Shown piece after piece: positions 36,554 to 45,447 of a stretch of 64,000 nucleotides of DNA. The first letter of the stretch is position 1. Every line of letters begins with the position of its first letter. The translations under genes and the position numbers were made by a program. The notes below the pieces were generated by a model. That model did no database searches. It was given only the letters and a program-made list of their open reading frames with translations, and was not told the origin of the DNA. The stretch is from Pseudoflavonifractor sp. 524-17. GTDB taxonomy: Bacteria > Bacillota > Clostridia > Oscillospirales > Oscillospiraceae. The stretch covers positions 180,988-244,987 of the forward strand of contig NZ_QWEK01000006.1 in assembly GCF_009935845.1 (NCBI RefSeq), given 5' to 3'.

Positions 36554-37342
36554 TTACCCGCTCACTTCCTGTATCAGGGCGGGACGCACCTCACCCAGGG
36601 TATCTTCATCGTACCACAGGCGGGTCATGTACAGCCCGCCGGGGGGAACGGTAGGACCGGCAGCGGTGCGGCAGCGCTCCTCCAGCAGGCGGGGGATATC
36701 CTGGGGGGCCAGCTTGCCCTCGGAGGCGTAGACGCAGGTGCCCACCATAGCCCGCACCATATTGTAGAGAAAGCCGTTGGCGCAGACCTTGCAGGTAATC
36801 AGATCCCCGGTGCGGCGGATGCGGAAGTAGTGGACGGTGCGGACGGTGGAGCGCACCAGCGTACCCACGGACTGCACTGCGGCGAAGTCGTGGGTGCCGG
36901 TGAACTGGTCCGCCGCCCGCTGCATCACAGTCTCGTCCAAAGGCTTGGGATAAAACCAGGCCCGGTCTACAAAAAAGGCGTTGCGGATACGGGAGTTATA
37001 GATCTGATAGGTGTACTCCTTTTTCAGACAGGAGCCGATGGCGTTGAAGTCCTCCGGTACGTCGTAGGCCTTTACCACCACAATGTCCTCTGGCAGGCGG
37101 GTGTTCACCGCCAGAGGAATCCGATTGCAGGGGATAGCGGAGGTGGTGCGGAAATTGGCGATATAGACACGGGCATGGACGCCGGCGTCAGTACGGCCCG
37201 CCCCGGTACACTTTACCGGATGGCAGACCACCGTGGCCAGAGCCTTCTCCAGCGTCTCCGCCACGGAGACCACTGTCTTCTGCACCTGCCAGCCGTGGTA
37301 GGCGGTGCCCACATACATCAATTGTAACGCAATATTTCTCAT
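36554..37342 (-). CDS. truA: tRNA pseudouridine(38-40) synthase
   Basis: 262 aa. The catalytic Asp is in GAGRTDAGVHARVY, and the second motif FLYNMVRAMVGT is near residue 200. It isomerises uridines 38-40 of the anticodon arm. Proximity to ecfT is conserved in Firmicutes. Confidence 0.94.
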   Translation of the reverse strand: MRNIALQLMYVGTAYHGWQVQKTVVSVAETLEKALATVVCHPVKCTGAGRTDAGVHARVYIANFRTTSAIPCNRIPLAVNTRLPEDIVVVKAYDVPEDFNAIGSCLKKEYTYQIYNSRIRNAFFVDRAWFYPKPLDETVMQRAADQFTGTHDFAAVQSVGTLVRSTVRTVHYFRIRRTGDLITCKVCANGFLYNMVRAMVGTCVYASEGKLAPQDIPRLLEERCRTAAGPTVPPGGLYMTRLWYDEDTLGEVRPALIQEVSG

Positions 37343-37391
37343 AATCGCTTAACTCACCATTAAGAGTGTTTTAAGATTGCGGAAAACGCCC

Positions 37392-38198
37392 CTACAGCCC
37401 AAACCGGCGCAGCGCAACAATGAGGGCCACCAGGGCGGCGCCCAAAAAGAGGGCAAGGCAGTCGAAAAACTGAAATTTCAGCACCCGCAGGCGGGTGCGG
37501 CCCTCGCCGCCGTGGTAGCAGCGGCATTCCATGGCCACCGCCAGCTCGTCGGCCCGGCGGAAGGCGGAGATAAAGAGGGGGACCAGCAGGGGAATGAGCG
37601 CCTTGGCCCGCTGAATGAGATTGCCGCTGTCAAAATCCGCCCCCCGGGCGGTCTGGGCGGACATGATCTTGTCGGTCTCCTCAATCAGGGTGGGGATAAA
37701 GCGCAGGGCGATGGACATGATCATGGCCAGTTCGTGGACCGGCACCCTGATTTTTTTCAAAGGGCCGAGCAGCCGCTCCAGCCCGTCGGTGAGGAGGATA
37801 GGGGAGGTGGTATAGGTGAGCAAAAAGGTACAGGTGATCAGCAGCAGAATACGGAACACCATAAAAATAGCGGTCTGAACCCCCTCAGCGGTGATGTGGA
37901 GGAAGCCCCAGCGCCAGATCTCCCGGCCGGGGGTATAGAAGAGGTTGAGCAGCGCGGTGATGAGAATGATTACCACCACCGGCTTCATCCCCCGGACAAT
38001 GGCCTTCAGCCCCACCTTGGAGACAGCCGCCATAACAGCCAGCACCACAATAAGGACGGCGTAGGACACCACCCACCTGGCCAGAAACAGCGCGGTGATA
38101 TACAGAATCGTAAGCAGCAGCTTGGTGCGGGGATCCATACGGTGGAGGATGGTGCGGCCGGGAAAGTATTGCCCCAGAGTAATGTCTCTCAGCGCCAT
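37392..38198 (-). CDS. ecfT: Energy-coupling factor transporter transmembrane protein EcfT
   Basis: 268 aa with five or six membrane segments. The N-terminus LGQYFPGRTILHRMDPRTKL and the coupling-helix motif TARGADFDSG are typical. It joins the two ATPases to a vitamin-specific S component encoded elsewhere. It starts 1 bp after ecfA2. Confidence 0.93.
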   Translation of the reverse strand: MALRDITLGQYFPGRTILHRMDPRTKLLLTILYITALFLARWVVSYAVLIVVLAVMAAVSKVGLKAIVRGMKPVVVIILITALLNLFYTPGREIWRWGFLHITAEGVQTAIFMVFRILLLITCTFLLTYTTSPILLTDGLERLLGPLKKIRVPVHELAMIMSIALRFIPTLIEETDKIMSAQTARGADFDSGNLIQRAKALIPLLVPLFISAFRRADELAVAMECRCYHGGEGRTRLRVLKFQFFDCLALFLGAALVALIVALRRFGL

Positions 38199-38199
38199 A

Positions 38200-39066
38200 T
38201 TAAACCGCCCCCTTTTTAGCCAGGGCGTTCAGAACCGCCTCTTTTGCCTGAGAAACCGTGTAGACAGAGGGGTCGATGTCCACCCCCATGGCACGCAGGC
38301 GGTGGAAGACCCGGGTCATCTGAGGTACGCCCAGGCCCATGTCCTCCAGCGATCCGCCGTGCTGGAACACCTCCCTGGGCGTACCCTGGAAGGGGATATG
38401 GCCGTCGTGGACCACTACCAGCCGGTCCACCGTGCGGGCCACCTCCTCCATGGAGTGAGAGACCAGAATAATGGTGGCGTTGTGGGCCTGTTGGTAGTCC
38501 CGGATGTTGCCTAAAATCTGCTCCACGCCCACCGGGTCCAGACCGGCGGTGGGCTCGTCTAAAATGAGCACCTTGGGTTCCATGGCAATGACGCCGGCGA
38601 TAGCCACCCGGCGCTTCTGTCCGCCGGAGAGGGCGAAGGGGGACTGCTGGAGCATGTCGTCCCCCAGGCCCACAAAGCGGGCCGCCTGGCGGACCCGGCG
38701 GTCGATCTCGTCCCCGTCCAGCCCCATGTTCTTGGGGCCGAAGGCGATGTCCCGGTAGACGGTCTCCTCAAAAAGCTGGTACTCCGGGTACTGGAATACC
38801 AGCCCCACCTGAAAGCGGGTCTGGCGGGTAGTCTCCTTGTTGGCCCAAATATCCTTTCCTTCAAAGAGGACCTTGCCGCCGGTGGGCTTGAGCAGGCCGT
38901 TGAGATGTTGGATTAAGGTGGACTTTCCCGACCCGGTGCGGCCGATGAGACCCAGATACTCCCCGCGGTAGGCGGTAAAGTCCACTTCTACCAGAGCGCC
39001 CCGCTCAAAGGGAGTGCCGGCGGAGTAGATGTGGGACAGCTTCTGTGTCTGAATAATGGGTTCCAA
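38200..39066 (-). CDS. ecfA2: Energy-coupling factor ATPase EcfA2
   Basis: 288 aa ABC ATPase. Walker A is GRTGSGKST, the signature LSGGQKRRVAIAG, and Walker B LILDEPTAGLDP. It pairs with EcfA1 to power group II ECF vitamin importers, including one for cobalamin precursors or other vitamins. Confidence 0.93.
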   Translation of the reverse strand: MEPIIQTQKLSHIYSAGTPFERGALVEVDFTAYRGEYLGLIGRTGSGKSTLIQHLNGLLKPTGGKVLFEGKDIWANKETTRQTRFQVGLVFQYPEYQLFEETVYRDIAFGPKNMGLDGDEIDRRVRQAARFVGLGDDMLQQSPFALSGGQKRRVAIAGVIAMEPKVLILDEPTAGLDPVGVEQILGNIRDYQQAHNATIILVSHSMEEVARTVDRLVVVHDGHIPFQGTPREVFQHGGSLEDMGLGVPQMTRVFHRLRAMGVDIDPSVYTVSQAKEAVLNALAKKGAV

Positions 39067-39147
39067 ATGGCTTCATTCCTTTGCGAAAGTGGTGCATCTC
39101 CCCCAGAAAGCCGGGAAAAAGCGGCGGGGGATGACGCCCAGAGGGGA

Positions 39148-39399
39148 TCAGCGGGAGCCGTCCCGCTTGTCCAGCTGATATTCCAGCTGGACAATGCGCT
39201 CCTCCAGCCGGGCGATCCGACCGTGGAGCCAGATCGGCGTACTTACCAAAAGGGACAGGGGGATCAGCGCATGGAAGAAGGAGAGCGTCTTCTCCCCGTT
39301 GAGGTAGGGAGTGAAGAGGTGAAAGGTAAAAGAGTCCAAGGCGTACCCCAGGGTGAACAGAGCGGCGCAGGCCAGGAAGATAGCGGTGAATTGTTTCAT
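39148..39399 (-). CDS. Small membrane protein between ecfA1 and ecfA2
   Basis: 83 aa. Two hydrophobic segments (TAIFLACAALFTLGYAL and FFHALIPLSLLVSTPIWL) are followed by a charged, coiled-coil-like tail (ARLEERIVQLEYQLDK). I know of no named family. It has a site (GAAAGGAGAC) and sits 29 bp after ecfA1 and 81 bp before ecfA2, interrupting an otherwise standard arrangement. Confidence 0.65.
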   Translation of the reverse strand: MKQFTAIFLACAALFTLGYALDSFTFHLFTPYLNGEKTLSFFHALIPLSLLVSTPIWLHGRIARLEERIVQLEYQLDKRDGSR

Positions 39400-39428
39400 A
39401 CGGTCTCCTTTCTGACTTCCTGCGGCGG

Positions 39429-40283
39429 TCAGGCCAGCAGGCGGTACAGGGCCTGGGCGCAGTCCGCATCGCTGAGGGCGTCCAGGGGCACGTCCAGACC
39501 GGCCTGCCGCAGCTCCCAGAGGAGAGCGGTGGTCTCCGGCACGGTGAGCCCCACGGAGCGCAGCTGCTCCACCTGCTGAAAGACCTCTTTTGGGGGGCCG
39601 TCAGCGATAACCTTGCCCTTGGACATGACCACCAGCCGGCCGGCCTGGGCGGCCTCGTCCATGTGATGGGTGATGAGAACCACAGTAACACCGGAGGTTC
39701 GGTTGAGGTCCTGAATGGCGGAGAGCACCTCCCGCCGGCCCACCGGGTCCAGCATGGCGGTGGGCTCATCCAAAACGATACACCGGGGCGCCATGGCGAT
39801 GACCCCGGCGATGGCGACGCGCTGCTTCTGCCCGCCGGAGAGGAGGTGGGGGGCGTGTTCCCGGAACTGGTACATGCCCACGGCCTTCAGGGCGTCATCC
39901 ACCCGGCGGCGCAGCTGTTCCTGGGGGACGCCCAGATTTTCCGGGGCAAAGGCCACATCCTCCTCCACCACATTGGCTACGATCTGGTTGTCCGGATTTT
40001 GGAAAACCATACCCACGGTACGCCGGATGTCCAGCAGGCGGACGGCGTCCGCACTGTCCATGCCGTTCACGTAGACGGCGCCGCCGCTGGGCAGGAGGAT
40101 GGCGTTCATGTGTTTGGCCAAGGTGGATTTGCCGGATCCGTTGTGGCCCAAAATGGCAACAAAAGAGCCCGCCTCAATGTCCAGATCCACTCCGTTGAGT
40201 ACGCAGCGGCTTTCCTCCTGGCCTTCCTGGCCGGCGGAGTAGGTAAACTGAAGATTTTTTGTCTGAATAATTGCCTGATCCAT
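39429..40283 (-). CDS. ecfA1: Energy-coupling factor ATPase EcfA1
   Basis: 284 aa from the ATG at 40283 after GGGAGGTACC. Walker A is GHNGSGKST, the signature LSGGQKQRVAIAG and Walker B IVLDEPTAMLDP. It is the partner of EcfA2. It heads the ecf part of the run, just after the methyltransferase gene. Confidence 0.93.
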   Translation of the reverse strand: MDQAIIQTKNLQFTYSAGQEGQEESRCVLNGVDLDIEAGSFVAILGHNGSGKSTLAKHMNAILLPSGGAVYVNGMDSADAVRLLDIRRTVGMVFQNPDNQIVANVVEEDVAFAPENLGVPQEQLRRRVDDALKAVGMYQFREHAPHLLSGGQKQRVAIAGVIAMAPRCIVLDEPTAMLDPVGRREVLSAIQDLNRTSGVTVVLITHHMDEAAQAGRLVVMSKGKVIADGPPKEVFQQVEQLRSVGLTVPETTALLWELRQAGLDVPLDALSDADCAQALYRLLA

Positions 40284-40297
40284 CGTGGTACCTCCCA

Positions 40298-41161
40298 TCA
40301 GTCAGCCAGCCAGCGCCCGGTGGCGCCGCAGGGGAGGGCCAGCCCGGTTTCGCTCACCCGCAGGCCCAGCTCCTGGCTGTCAGTGTGTCCGCCGTACCGT
40401 TTGGAGATCAGAGCCTCCAGGATGTAGGTCAGCACCGAGGGGGCCAGGCCGGTAGTGTAGGAGTTGATAAGAAAAAAGAGGGGATGGTCGGAGAGTACCT
40501 GGGACACCAGCGCCACAAAGGGCCACAGGTTCTCCTCCAGCTTCCATATCTCACCGGAGGGGCCCCGGCCGTAGGAGGGGGGGTCCATAATGACGGCGTC
40601 GTACTGCCGGCCCCGGCGGATCTCCCGCTCCACAAACTTGCCGCAGTCGTCGATGATCCAGCGGATGGGGGCGTCCTCCAGGCCGGAGGATTTTGCGTTC
40701 TCCCTGGCCCAGCCGACCATGCCCTTGGCGGCGTCCACATGGCAGACGCTGGCACCGGCGGCGGCGCAGGCCACCGTGGCGCCGCCGGTGTAGGCGAACA
40801 GGTTCAGCACCTGGACAGGCCGGCCGGCCCGGCGGATCTGCTCCCCAGCGAAGTCCCAGTTGGCGGCCTGCTCAGGGAACAGGCCGGTGTGCTTGAAGTT
40901 CATGGGCTTGATATTAAAGGTTAAGGAACGGTAATTTACCGTCCACCGGGGGGGGAGATCCTTTTTCTCCCACTGGCCGCCGCCGGTGGAGGAGCGGGCG
41001 TAGCGGGCGTCGTGCCGTTTCCAGCCGGGGTGGGAGCGGGGAGTGTCCCAGATGGCCTGAGGGTCGGGCCGCACCAGCAGATGTCCCCCCCAGCGCTCCA
41101 GCTTCTCCCCCCGGCCGCAGTCAATAAGCTCATAGTCCTTCCAGGCGTCTGAAATCCACAT
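40298..41161 (-). CDS. RlmI-like class I SAM-dependent methyltransferase
   Basis: 287 aa from the ATG at 41161; a TTG ten codons upstream is possible. SAM-binding motif I is VLNLFAYTGGATVACAAAGA, followed by HVDAAKGMVGWAREN and the catalytic-type MDPPSYGRG. It resembles RlmI/RlmL-type rRNA cytosine methyltransferases but lacks the N-terminal PUA domain. The substrate is therefore not certain. It is the first gene of the long minus-strand run. Confidence 0.82.
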   Translation of the reverse strand: MWISDAWKDYELIDCGRGEKLERWGGHLLVRPDPQAIWDTPRSHPGWKRHDARYARSSTGGGQWEKKDLPPRWTVNYRSLTFNIKPMNFKHTGLFPEQAANWDFAGEQIRRAGRPVQVLNLFAYTGGATVACAAAGASVCHVDAAKGMVGWARENAKSSGLEDAPIRWIIDDCGKFVEREIRRGRQYDAVIMDPPSYGRGPSGEIWKLEENLWPFVALVSQVLSDHPLFFLINSYTTGLAPSVLTYILEALISKRYGGHTDSQELGLRVSETGLALPCGATGRWLAD

Positions 41162-41263
41162 AATAAAGGGTTCCTCTCCCTCAGCAGTCAATATGATCGC
41201 ATCATTATATCACCTGTTTTATCCAGCGTCAAATAGAATAGTGGGGGAAGAACGCCGTTAAGA

Positions 41264-41292
41264 TTGTATTACGCCTGAATTTGTGGTATAGT
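41264..41292 (+). promoter_or_regulatory. Promoter of the DivIVA-like gene
   Basis: TTGTAT (41264-41269) and TATAGT (41287-41292), 17-bp spacing, with an extended TG before the -10. The leader to the ATG at 41401 is about 100 nt. Confidence 0.65.
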
Positions 41293-41400
41293 CAGATGCG
41301 AAACAAGTTCCGGAACCTGTGTGGAAGCAGGCGGGTGCTGTGTAGAGACAGAGTACGGCAGGCAACAGGCGACAAGTGCAGTAAGGAGTGTGTTTGGTAT

Positions 41401-42102
41401 ATGGAGGCAGCGGATATTCAATTCCGCACCGCCGCGCTGGGCGGCTTTCACAAGCAGGATGTACAGGACTACATCAGCAAGTCCAATCAGGAGCACGCCG
41501 CCCGGCTGGAGCAGCTGGAGCGGGAGGCGGCCCAGCTGCGGGAGGAGCGGGACAAGCTGAAGGAGCGGTTGGAGCAGCGGGACAGCCGCCTGGTGGAGCT
41601 GTCCGCCCAGGTGCAGCAGCTTACAGGCCAGCTGGCGGAGCAGAGCTCCGCCCTGGAGACCAGCCGGGAGGAGACCGCGGCCCAAAAGCGGGAGTGCGCC
41701 GCCCAGGCGGGGGAGTTAAAGCGGCTGAAGGAGCGTCTGGAGAAGGCGGAGCAGATTGTCCAGACCTATGAGGCCATCAAAGATCGTACGGCGGGCATTG
41801 AGCTGGAGGCCCACTGCCGGGCCCAGGACATTGAGGATACCGCCCAGGCTCAGGCGGCGGAGATGCGGGCGGTGCTGGGCCGGTGGCTGGACAAGGTTCA
41901 GGCCAGCTATGATCAGCTGTGTACCGGCATGGAGACCACTGCCAGCCATATCGCCCAGGAGCTGGTGCAGACCTGCAAGAATCTCAACGGCTTCTCGGCG
42001 GAGCTTGGGGAGCGGGGCACAGCACTGAAGCAGCTGAGAAAGATCTACGAGGAGGCGGAGGGGCCCAAGATGCCGGAGCCCCTCTCCCTGGAGGAGGAGT
42101 AG
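41401..42102 (+). CDS. DivIVA-domain coiled-coil protein
   Basis: 233 aa from the ATG at 41401. The N-terminus FRTAALGGFHKQDVQDYI is the DivIVA lipid-binding motif, followed by a long coiled coil (about 25-120, rich in Glu, Gln, Leu). It probably localises to the membrane at division sites or spore structures. A ribosome site is weak (AAGGAG 19 nt upstream). It is followed after 4 bp by the fumarase-like gene. Confidence 0.85.
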   Translation: MEAADIQFRTAALGGFHKQDVQDYISKSNQEHAARLEQLEREAAQLREERDKLKERLEQRDSRLVELSAQVQQLTGQLAEQSSALETSREETAAQKRECAAQAGELKRLKERLEKAEQIVQTYEAIKDRTAGIELEAHCRAQDIEDTAQAQAAEMRAVLGRWLDKVQASYDQLCTGMETTASHIAQELVQTCKNLNGFSAELGERGTALKQLRKIYEEAEGPKMPEPLSLEEE

Positions 42103-42106
42103 GGCC

Positions 42107-42658
42107 ATGGAATACCAGATCCACACATGCCAGCTGCGGGAGATGCTGCCCCGGCTGCGGGCCGGAGACCGGGTGTTGCTCAGCGGCACCATCTATACTG
42201 CACGGGATGCGGCGCACAAGCGATTTTTTGAACAGCTGGATCAGGGAGAGGATCTGCCATTTCCCATTAAAGACGCAATTATCTACTATGCCGGTCCCAC
42301 GCCGGGGCAGCAGGGTATGGCGGTGGGGGCCTGCGGTCCCACCACGGCCAGCCGGATGGACGCGTTTGCCCCCCGGCTGCTGGACCTGGGCCTGGGGGCG
42401 ATGATCGGGAAGGGGGAGCGGGCTGAGAACGTGGTGGACGCCATTGTGCGCAACGGGGCCTGCTACTTTGCCGCCGTGGGCGGAGCCGGGGCTTTAATCG
42501 CCCGGTGTATTGAATCTGCGGAGGTAATTGCTTTTGAGGATTTGGGCTGCGAGTCGGTAAAGCGGATGACGGTCAAAGCCTTTCCCCTCACTGTGGCGGT
42601 GGACAGCCAGGGAGGCAATCTGTATCAGAGCGGCCGCGCCCAATACGGGGCAATATAA
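42107..42658 (+). CDS. Fumarate hydratase class I, beta (C-terminal) subunit
   Basis: 183 aa. It begins LREMLPRLRAGDRVLLSGTIYTARDAAHKRF and has YYAGPTPGQQGMAVGACGPTTASRM, the hallmark of the beta subunit of class I fumarase/tartrate dehydratase. Pairs of alpha and beta subunits make the Fe-S hydro-lyase that interconverts fumarate and malate. The alpha subunit is not in the window, so the partner must be elsewhere. The gene is transcribed with the DivIVA-like gene. Confidence 0.9.
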   Translation: MEYQIHTCQLREMLPRLRAGDRVLLSGTIYTARDAAHKRFFEQLDQGEDLPFPIKDAIIYYAGPTPGQQGMAVGACGPTTASRMDAFAPRLLDLGLGAMIGKGERAENVVDAIVRNGACYFAAVGGAGALIARCIESAEVIAFEDLGCESVKRMTVKAFPLTVAVDSQGGNLYQSGRAQYGAI

Positions 42659-42664
42659 TCATTA

Positions 42665-42885
42665 TAGAGGAAGAGACTGCCTGGATCGCCTGGCACGGTA
42701 GGGGAAGTGGGGTGAAAGGCCCCGCGGGTCGGTCACTGTGAAGCCGCTGAGAAGGCGGATAAGTCAGGTTGCCCGGGGCAGTTTGAAGTTTCTGCCGGAA
42801 CCGGAGACTGACTTGTGGAGCGGAACCTTATGGTTCAAGTTTGCCAAATCTCTGTCTGCCGGTCCGGCGGACAGAGATTTTTAGG
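42665..42885 (+). promoter_or_regulatory. Cobalamin riboswitch with terminator
   Basis: Conserved elements in order: GGGGAAGTGGGGTGAAAGGC, CCCGCGGGTCGGTCACTGTG (the B12-box region near 42731) and AAGTCAGG (42761-42768). They are followed by a terminator-like hairpin AAATCTCTGTCTGCCG/CGGCGGACAGAGATTTTT (42846-42882), placed immediately before the cbiK ribosome site AGGAGGAG. B12 binding should shut off the operon. Confidence 0.88.
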
Positions 42886-42896
42886 AGGAGTGGACC

Positions 42897-43670
42897 ATGA
42901 CAGAGGCGGTGCTCTGCGTCAGCTTCGGCACCAGCGTCCCCCAGGCCAGAGAGAGCATCCAGACGGTGGAGGAGACCTTGAAAGCCGCCGCAGGGGAGCG
43001 GATCTTCACCAGGGCCCTTACCAGCCGGACCATCCGGCGGATCCTGGCGGGGCGTGGGGAGGAGATTCCCGGCGTGGACGGGGCGCTGGCCGCCCTGGCC
43101 GCCCAAGGGGTGGAGCGGGTTGTGGTGCAGCCCACCCACCTGCTTGCCGGCCATGAGTATGATAAAATCCGGCGGGAGATGGATCCGTGGGCGGGGCGGT
43201 TTTCCTCTTTGGAGCTGGGCCGGCCCCTGCTGGCGGATACGGGGGATGTGAGAGCTCTGGCCGCCGCCCTGTGCGCGGCCTGTCCCCCGGAGGAGGGGGA
43301 GGCTCTGGTGCTGTTCGGCCACGGCACGGATCATCCGGCCAATCTGGTCTACCCCGCCCTGCAGACCGCCTTCCGCCTGCTGGGCCGAGAGGATGTGTGG
43401 ATTGGCACGGTGGAGGGCTGGCCCGGTCTGGAGGAACTGTCCGCCCAGCTGGCAAGGCAGAGCCGCCGGCGGCTGCACCTGCTGCCCGTGATGCTGGTGG
43501 CCGGCGACCACGCCATGAACGACATGGCGGGGGAGGGGGACAGCTGGAAGACCCGGCTGGAGGCGGAGGGATATCAGGTGCGCTGCACCCTCCGGGGCCT
43601 GGGAGCGCTGCCCCAGGTGCAGGCCCTCTACCGGGCCCGTCTGGCGGCGCTTTTACCTTTGGAACAATAA
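42897..43670 (+). CDS. cbiK: Sirohydrochlorin cobaltochelatase CbiK
   Basis: 257 aa. It inserts cobalt into sirohydrochlorin. The two metal-binding histidines are in LFGHGTDHPAN and VAGDHAMNDMAG, and the N-terminus VLCVSFGTSVPQARESI is typical. It is the first gene of the operon, just after the riboswitch, and marks the anaerobic pathway. No signal peptide is present, so it is cytosolic. Confidence 0.93.
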   Translation: MTEAVLCVSFGTSVPQARESIQTVEETLKAAAGERIFTRALTSRTIRRILAGRGEEIPGVDGALAALAAQGVERVVVQPTHLLAGHEYDKIRREMDPWAGRFSSLELGRPLLADTGDVRALAAALCAACPPEEGEALVLFGHGTDHPANLVYPALQTAFRLLGREDVWIGTVEGWPGLEELSAQLARQSRRRLHLLPVMLVAGDHAMNDMAGEGDSWKTRLEAEGYQVRCTLRGLGALPQVQALYRARLAALLPLEQ

Positions 43671-43684
43671 AGGAGACGGACAGT

Positions 43685-44440
43685 ATGGTGCATTTTGTGG
43701 GCGCGGGGCCGGGGGCGCCGGATCTCATTACCCTGCGGGGGTGGGAGCATATACGGGAGGCCGACGTGATTATCTACGCCGGGAGCCTGGTGAACCCGGC
43801 GTTGCTGAAGGGCGCGAAGGAGGGCTGCGCCGTCTACAACAGCGCGGAGATGACGCTGGAAGAGGTGCTGGCTGTAATGGAGCAGGCGGAAGGAGCGGGA
43901 AAGACTACGGTCCGCCTCCATACCGGCGACCCCTGCCTGTACGGGGCCATCCGGGAGCAGATGGACGCCCTGGCGGCACGTGGGATCCTATACGACGGCA
44001 CGCCTGGGGTGTCCAGCTTCTGCGCCGCCGCCGCCGCCCTGGGGGCGGAGTACACCTTGCCTGGAGTGAGCCAGAGTGTCATCATCACCCGTATGGTGGG
44101 CCGCACACCGGTGCCGGAGAGGGAGTCGGTGGCGGCGATGGCCGCCCACGGAACCTCCATGGTGCTGTTTCTCTCCTCCGGACTGCTGGAGGAGGTGCAG
44201 GGGGAGCTGCTGAAGGGGGCGTATACCCAGGACACGCCGGCGGCGCTGGTGTACAAGGCAAGCTGGCCGGAGGAGAAGACAGTATACTGCACGGTGGGCA
44301 CTCTGGCGGAGACCGGCCGGGCCCACGGCATTCAAAAGACCGCCCTGGTGCTGGTGGGCGGTTTTCTGGGGGCGGAGTATCAGCGCAGTAAGCTGTATGA
44401 TCCCCAATTTACCACCGGATACCGGGAGGGCCGGCAGTGA
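43685..44440 (+). CDS. cbiF: Cobalt-precorrin-4 C11-methyltransferase
   Basis: 251 aa from the ATG at 43685. It carries the SAM-binding VHFVGAGPGAPDLITLRG and RLHTGDPCLYGAIREQ, which separate CbiF/CobM from the other ring methylases. It methylates C11 of cobalt-precorrin-4. Its stop overlaps cbiG by 4 bp. Confidence 0.93.
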   Translation: MVHFVGAGPGAPDLITLRGWEHIREADVIIYAGSLVNPALLKGAKEGCAVYNSAEMTLEEVLAVMEQAEGAGKTTVRLHTGDPCLYGAIREQMDALAARGILYDGTPGVSSFCAAAAALGAEYTLPGVSQSVIITRMVGRTPVPERESVAAMAAHGTSMVLFLSSGLLEEVQGELLKGAYTQDTPAALVYKASWPEEKTVYCTVGTLAETGRAHGIQKTALVLVGGFLGAEYQRSKLYDPQFTTGYREGRQ

Positions 44441-45447
44441 GCCGGCGGATCGCCTATCTGTCCTTTACGGATCGGGGCGCGGCGTTGGCGGAACAACTCC
44501 GCGCTGTCCTGGGGGGGAGGGCTAGCCGGGCTGGGGAGACGGGCTACGGCTCTCTGGCCCAGTGGACCCAGGCGGCTTTTCAGGGGGACTGGGACGCCCT
44601 GGTTTTTGTGGGGGCTGCAGGTATCGCGGTGCGGGCGGTGGCCCCCTGTCTGAAGAGCAAGGCGGAGGACCCGGCAGTGGTGGCGGTGGATGAGACGGGG
44701 CGGTTTGCCGTGCCGCTGGTCTCCGGCCACCTGGGCGGCGCCAATGACCTGGCCCATGCCATTGGCCGGGTGTGCGGCGCGGTGCCGGTGATCACCACCG
44801 CCACAGATCGGAACGGGGTCTTTCCGGTGGACCAGTGGGCCCGGCGGCAGGGCTGCGCCATTCCGGAGGTATGGAAAATTAAGAAAGTCTCCGCCCGGCT
44901 GCTGGCCGGGGAGGAGATTCAAATCCGCTCGGCATGGCCCGTGGAGGGTATGCCGCCGGAGGGGGTTTCCCTCACCGCGGGACCAGGGGAGGATGTGACG
45001 GTAGATCTGTGCCGGGGAGAGGGGAACGCCCTCCCAGTGGTGCCCCGGGCCGCAGTGCTTGGGGTAGGCTGCCGCCGGGGGATATCAGAGCAGGCCCTGG
45101 AGACGGCCTTCGCGGCCCTGTGCAAAGACACCGGCCTGTGGCCCCAGGCGGTGTGCGGCACGGCTACCATCGACCTGAAAGCGGAGGAAACGGGGCTCAT
45201 TCACTGGTGCGCCAAACACGGCTGGCCCCTGACGTTTTATACTCCGGCCCAGCTGCGGGAGGCGGAGGGGCGCTTCACTGCTTCCGCCTTTGTAGCGCGG
45301 ACCACCGGAGTGGACAATGTCTGCGAGCGGGGCGCCGTTCTGGCGGCGGGCGGACCGCTTTGGGCACGAAAACATGGGGGCGGAGGGGTCACTATGGCAG
45401 TGGCACGGAAACCTCTCCGCCTGGATTGGAGCTGGTTAGATGGGTAG
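44437..45447 (+). CDS. cbiG: Cobalt-precorrin-5A hydrolase
   Basis: 336 aa with a GTG start overlapping cbiF. The N-terminal part has ALVFVGAAGIAVRAVAP and PLVSGHLGGANDLA, and the C-terminal CbiG domain has LGVGCRRGIS and the CERGAVLAAG near the end. It opens the lactone to extrude acetaldehyde during ring contraction. It overlaps cbiH by 8 bp. Confidence 0.92.
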   Translation: MSRRIAYLSFTDRGAALAEQLRAVLGGRASRAGETGYGSLAQWTQAAFQGDWDALVFVGAAGIAVRAVAPCLKSKAEDPAVVAVDETGRFAVPLVSGHLGGANDLAHAIGRVCGAVPVITTATDRNGVFPVDQWARRQGCAIPEVWKIKKVSARLLAGEEIQIRSAWPVEGMPPEGVSLTAGPGEDVTVDLCRGEGNALPVVPRAAVLGVGCRRGISEQALETAFAALCKDTGLWPQAVCGTATIDLKAEETGLIHWCAKHGWPLTFYTPAQLREAEGRFTASAFVARTTGVDNVCERGAVLAAGGPLWARKHGGGGVTMAVARKPLRLDWSWLDG

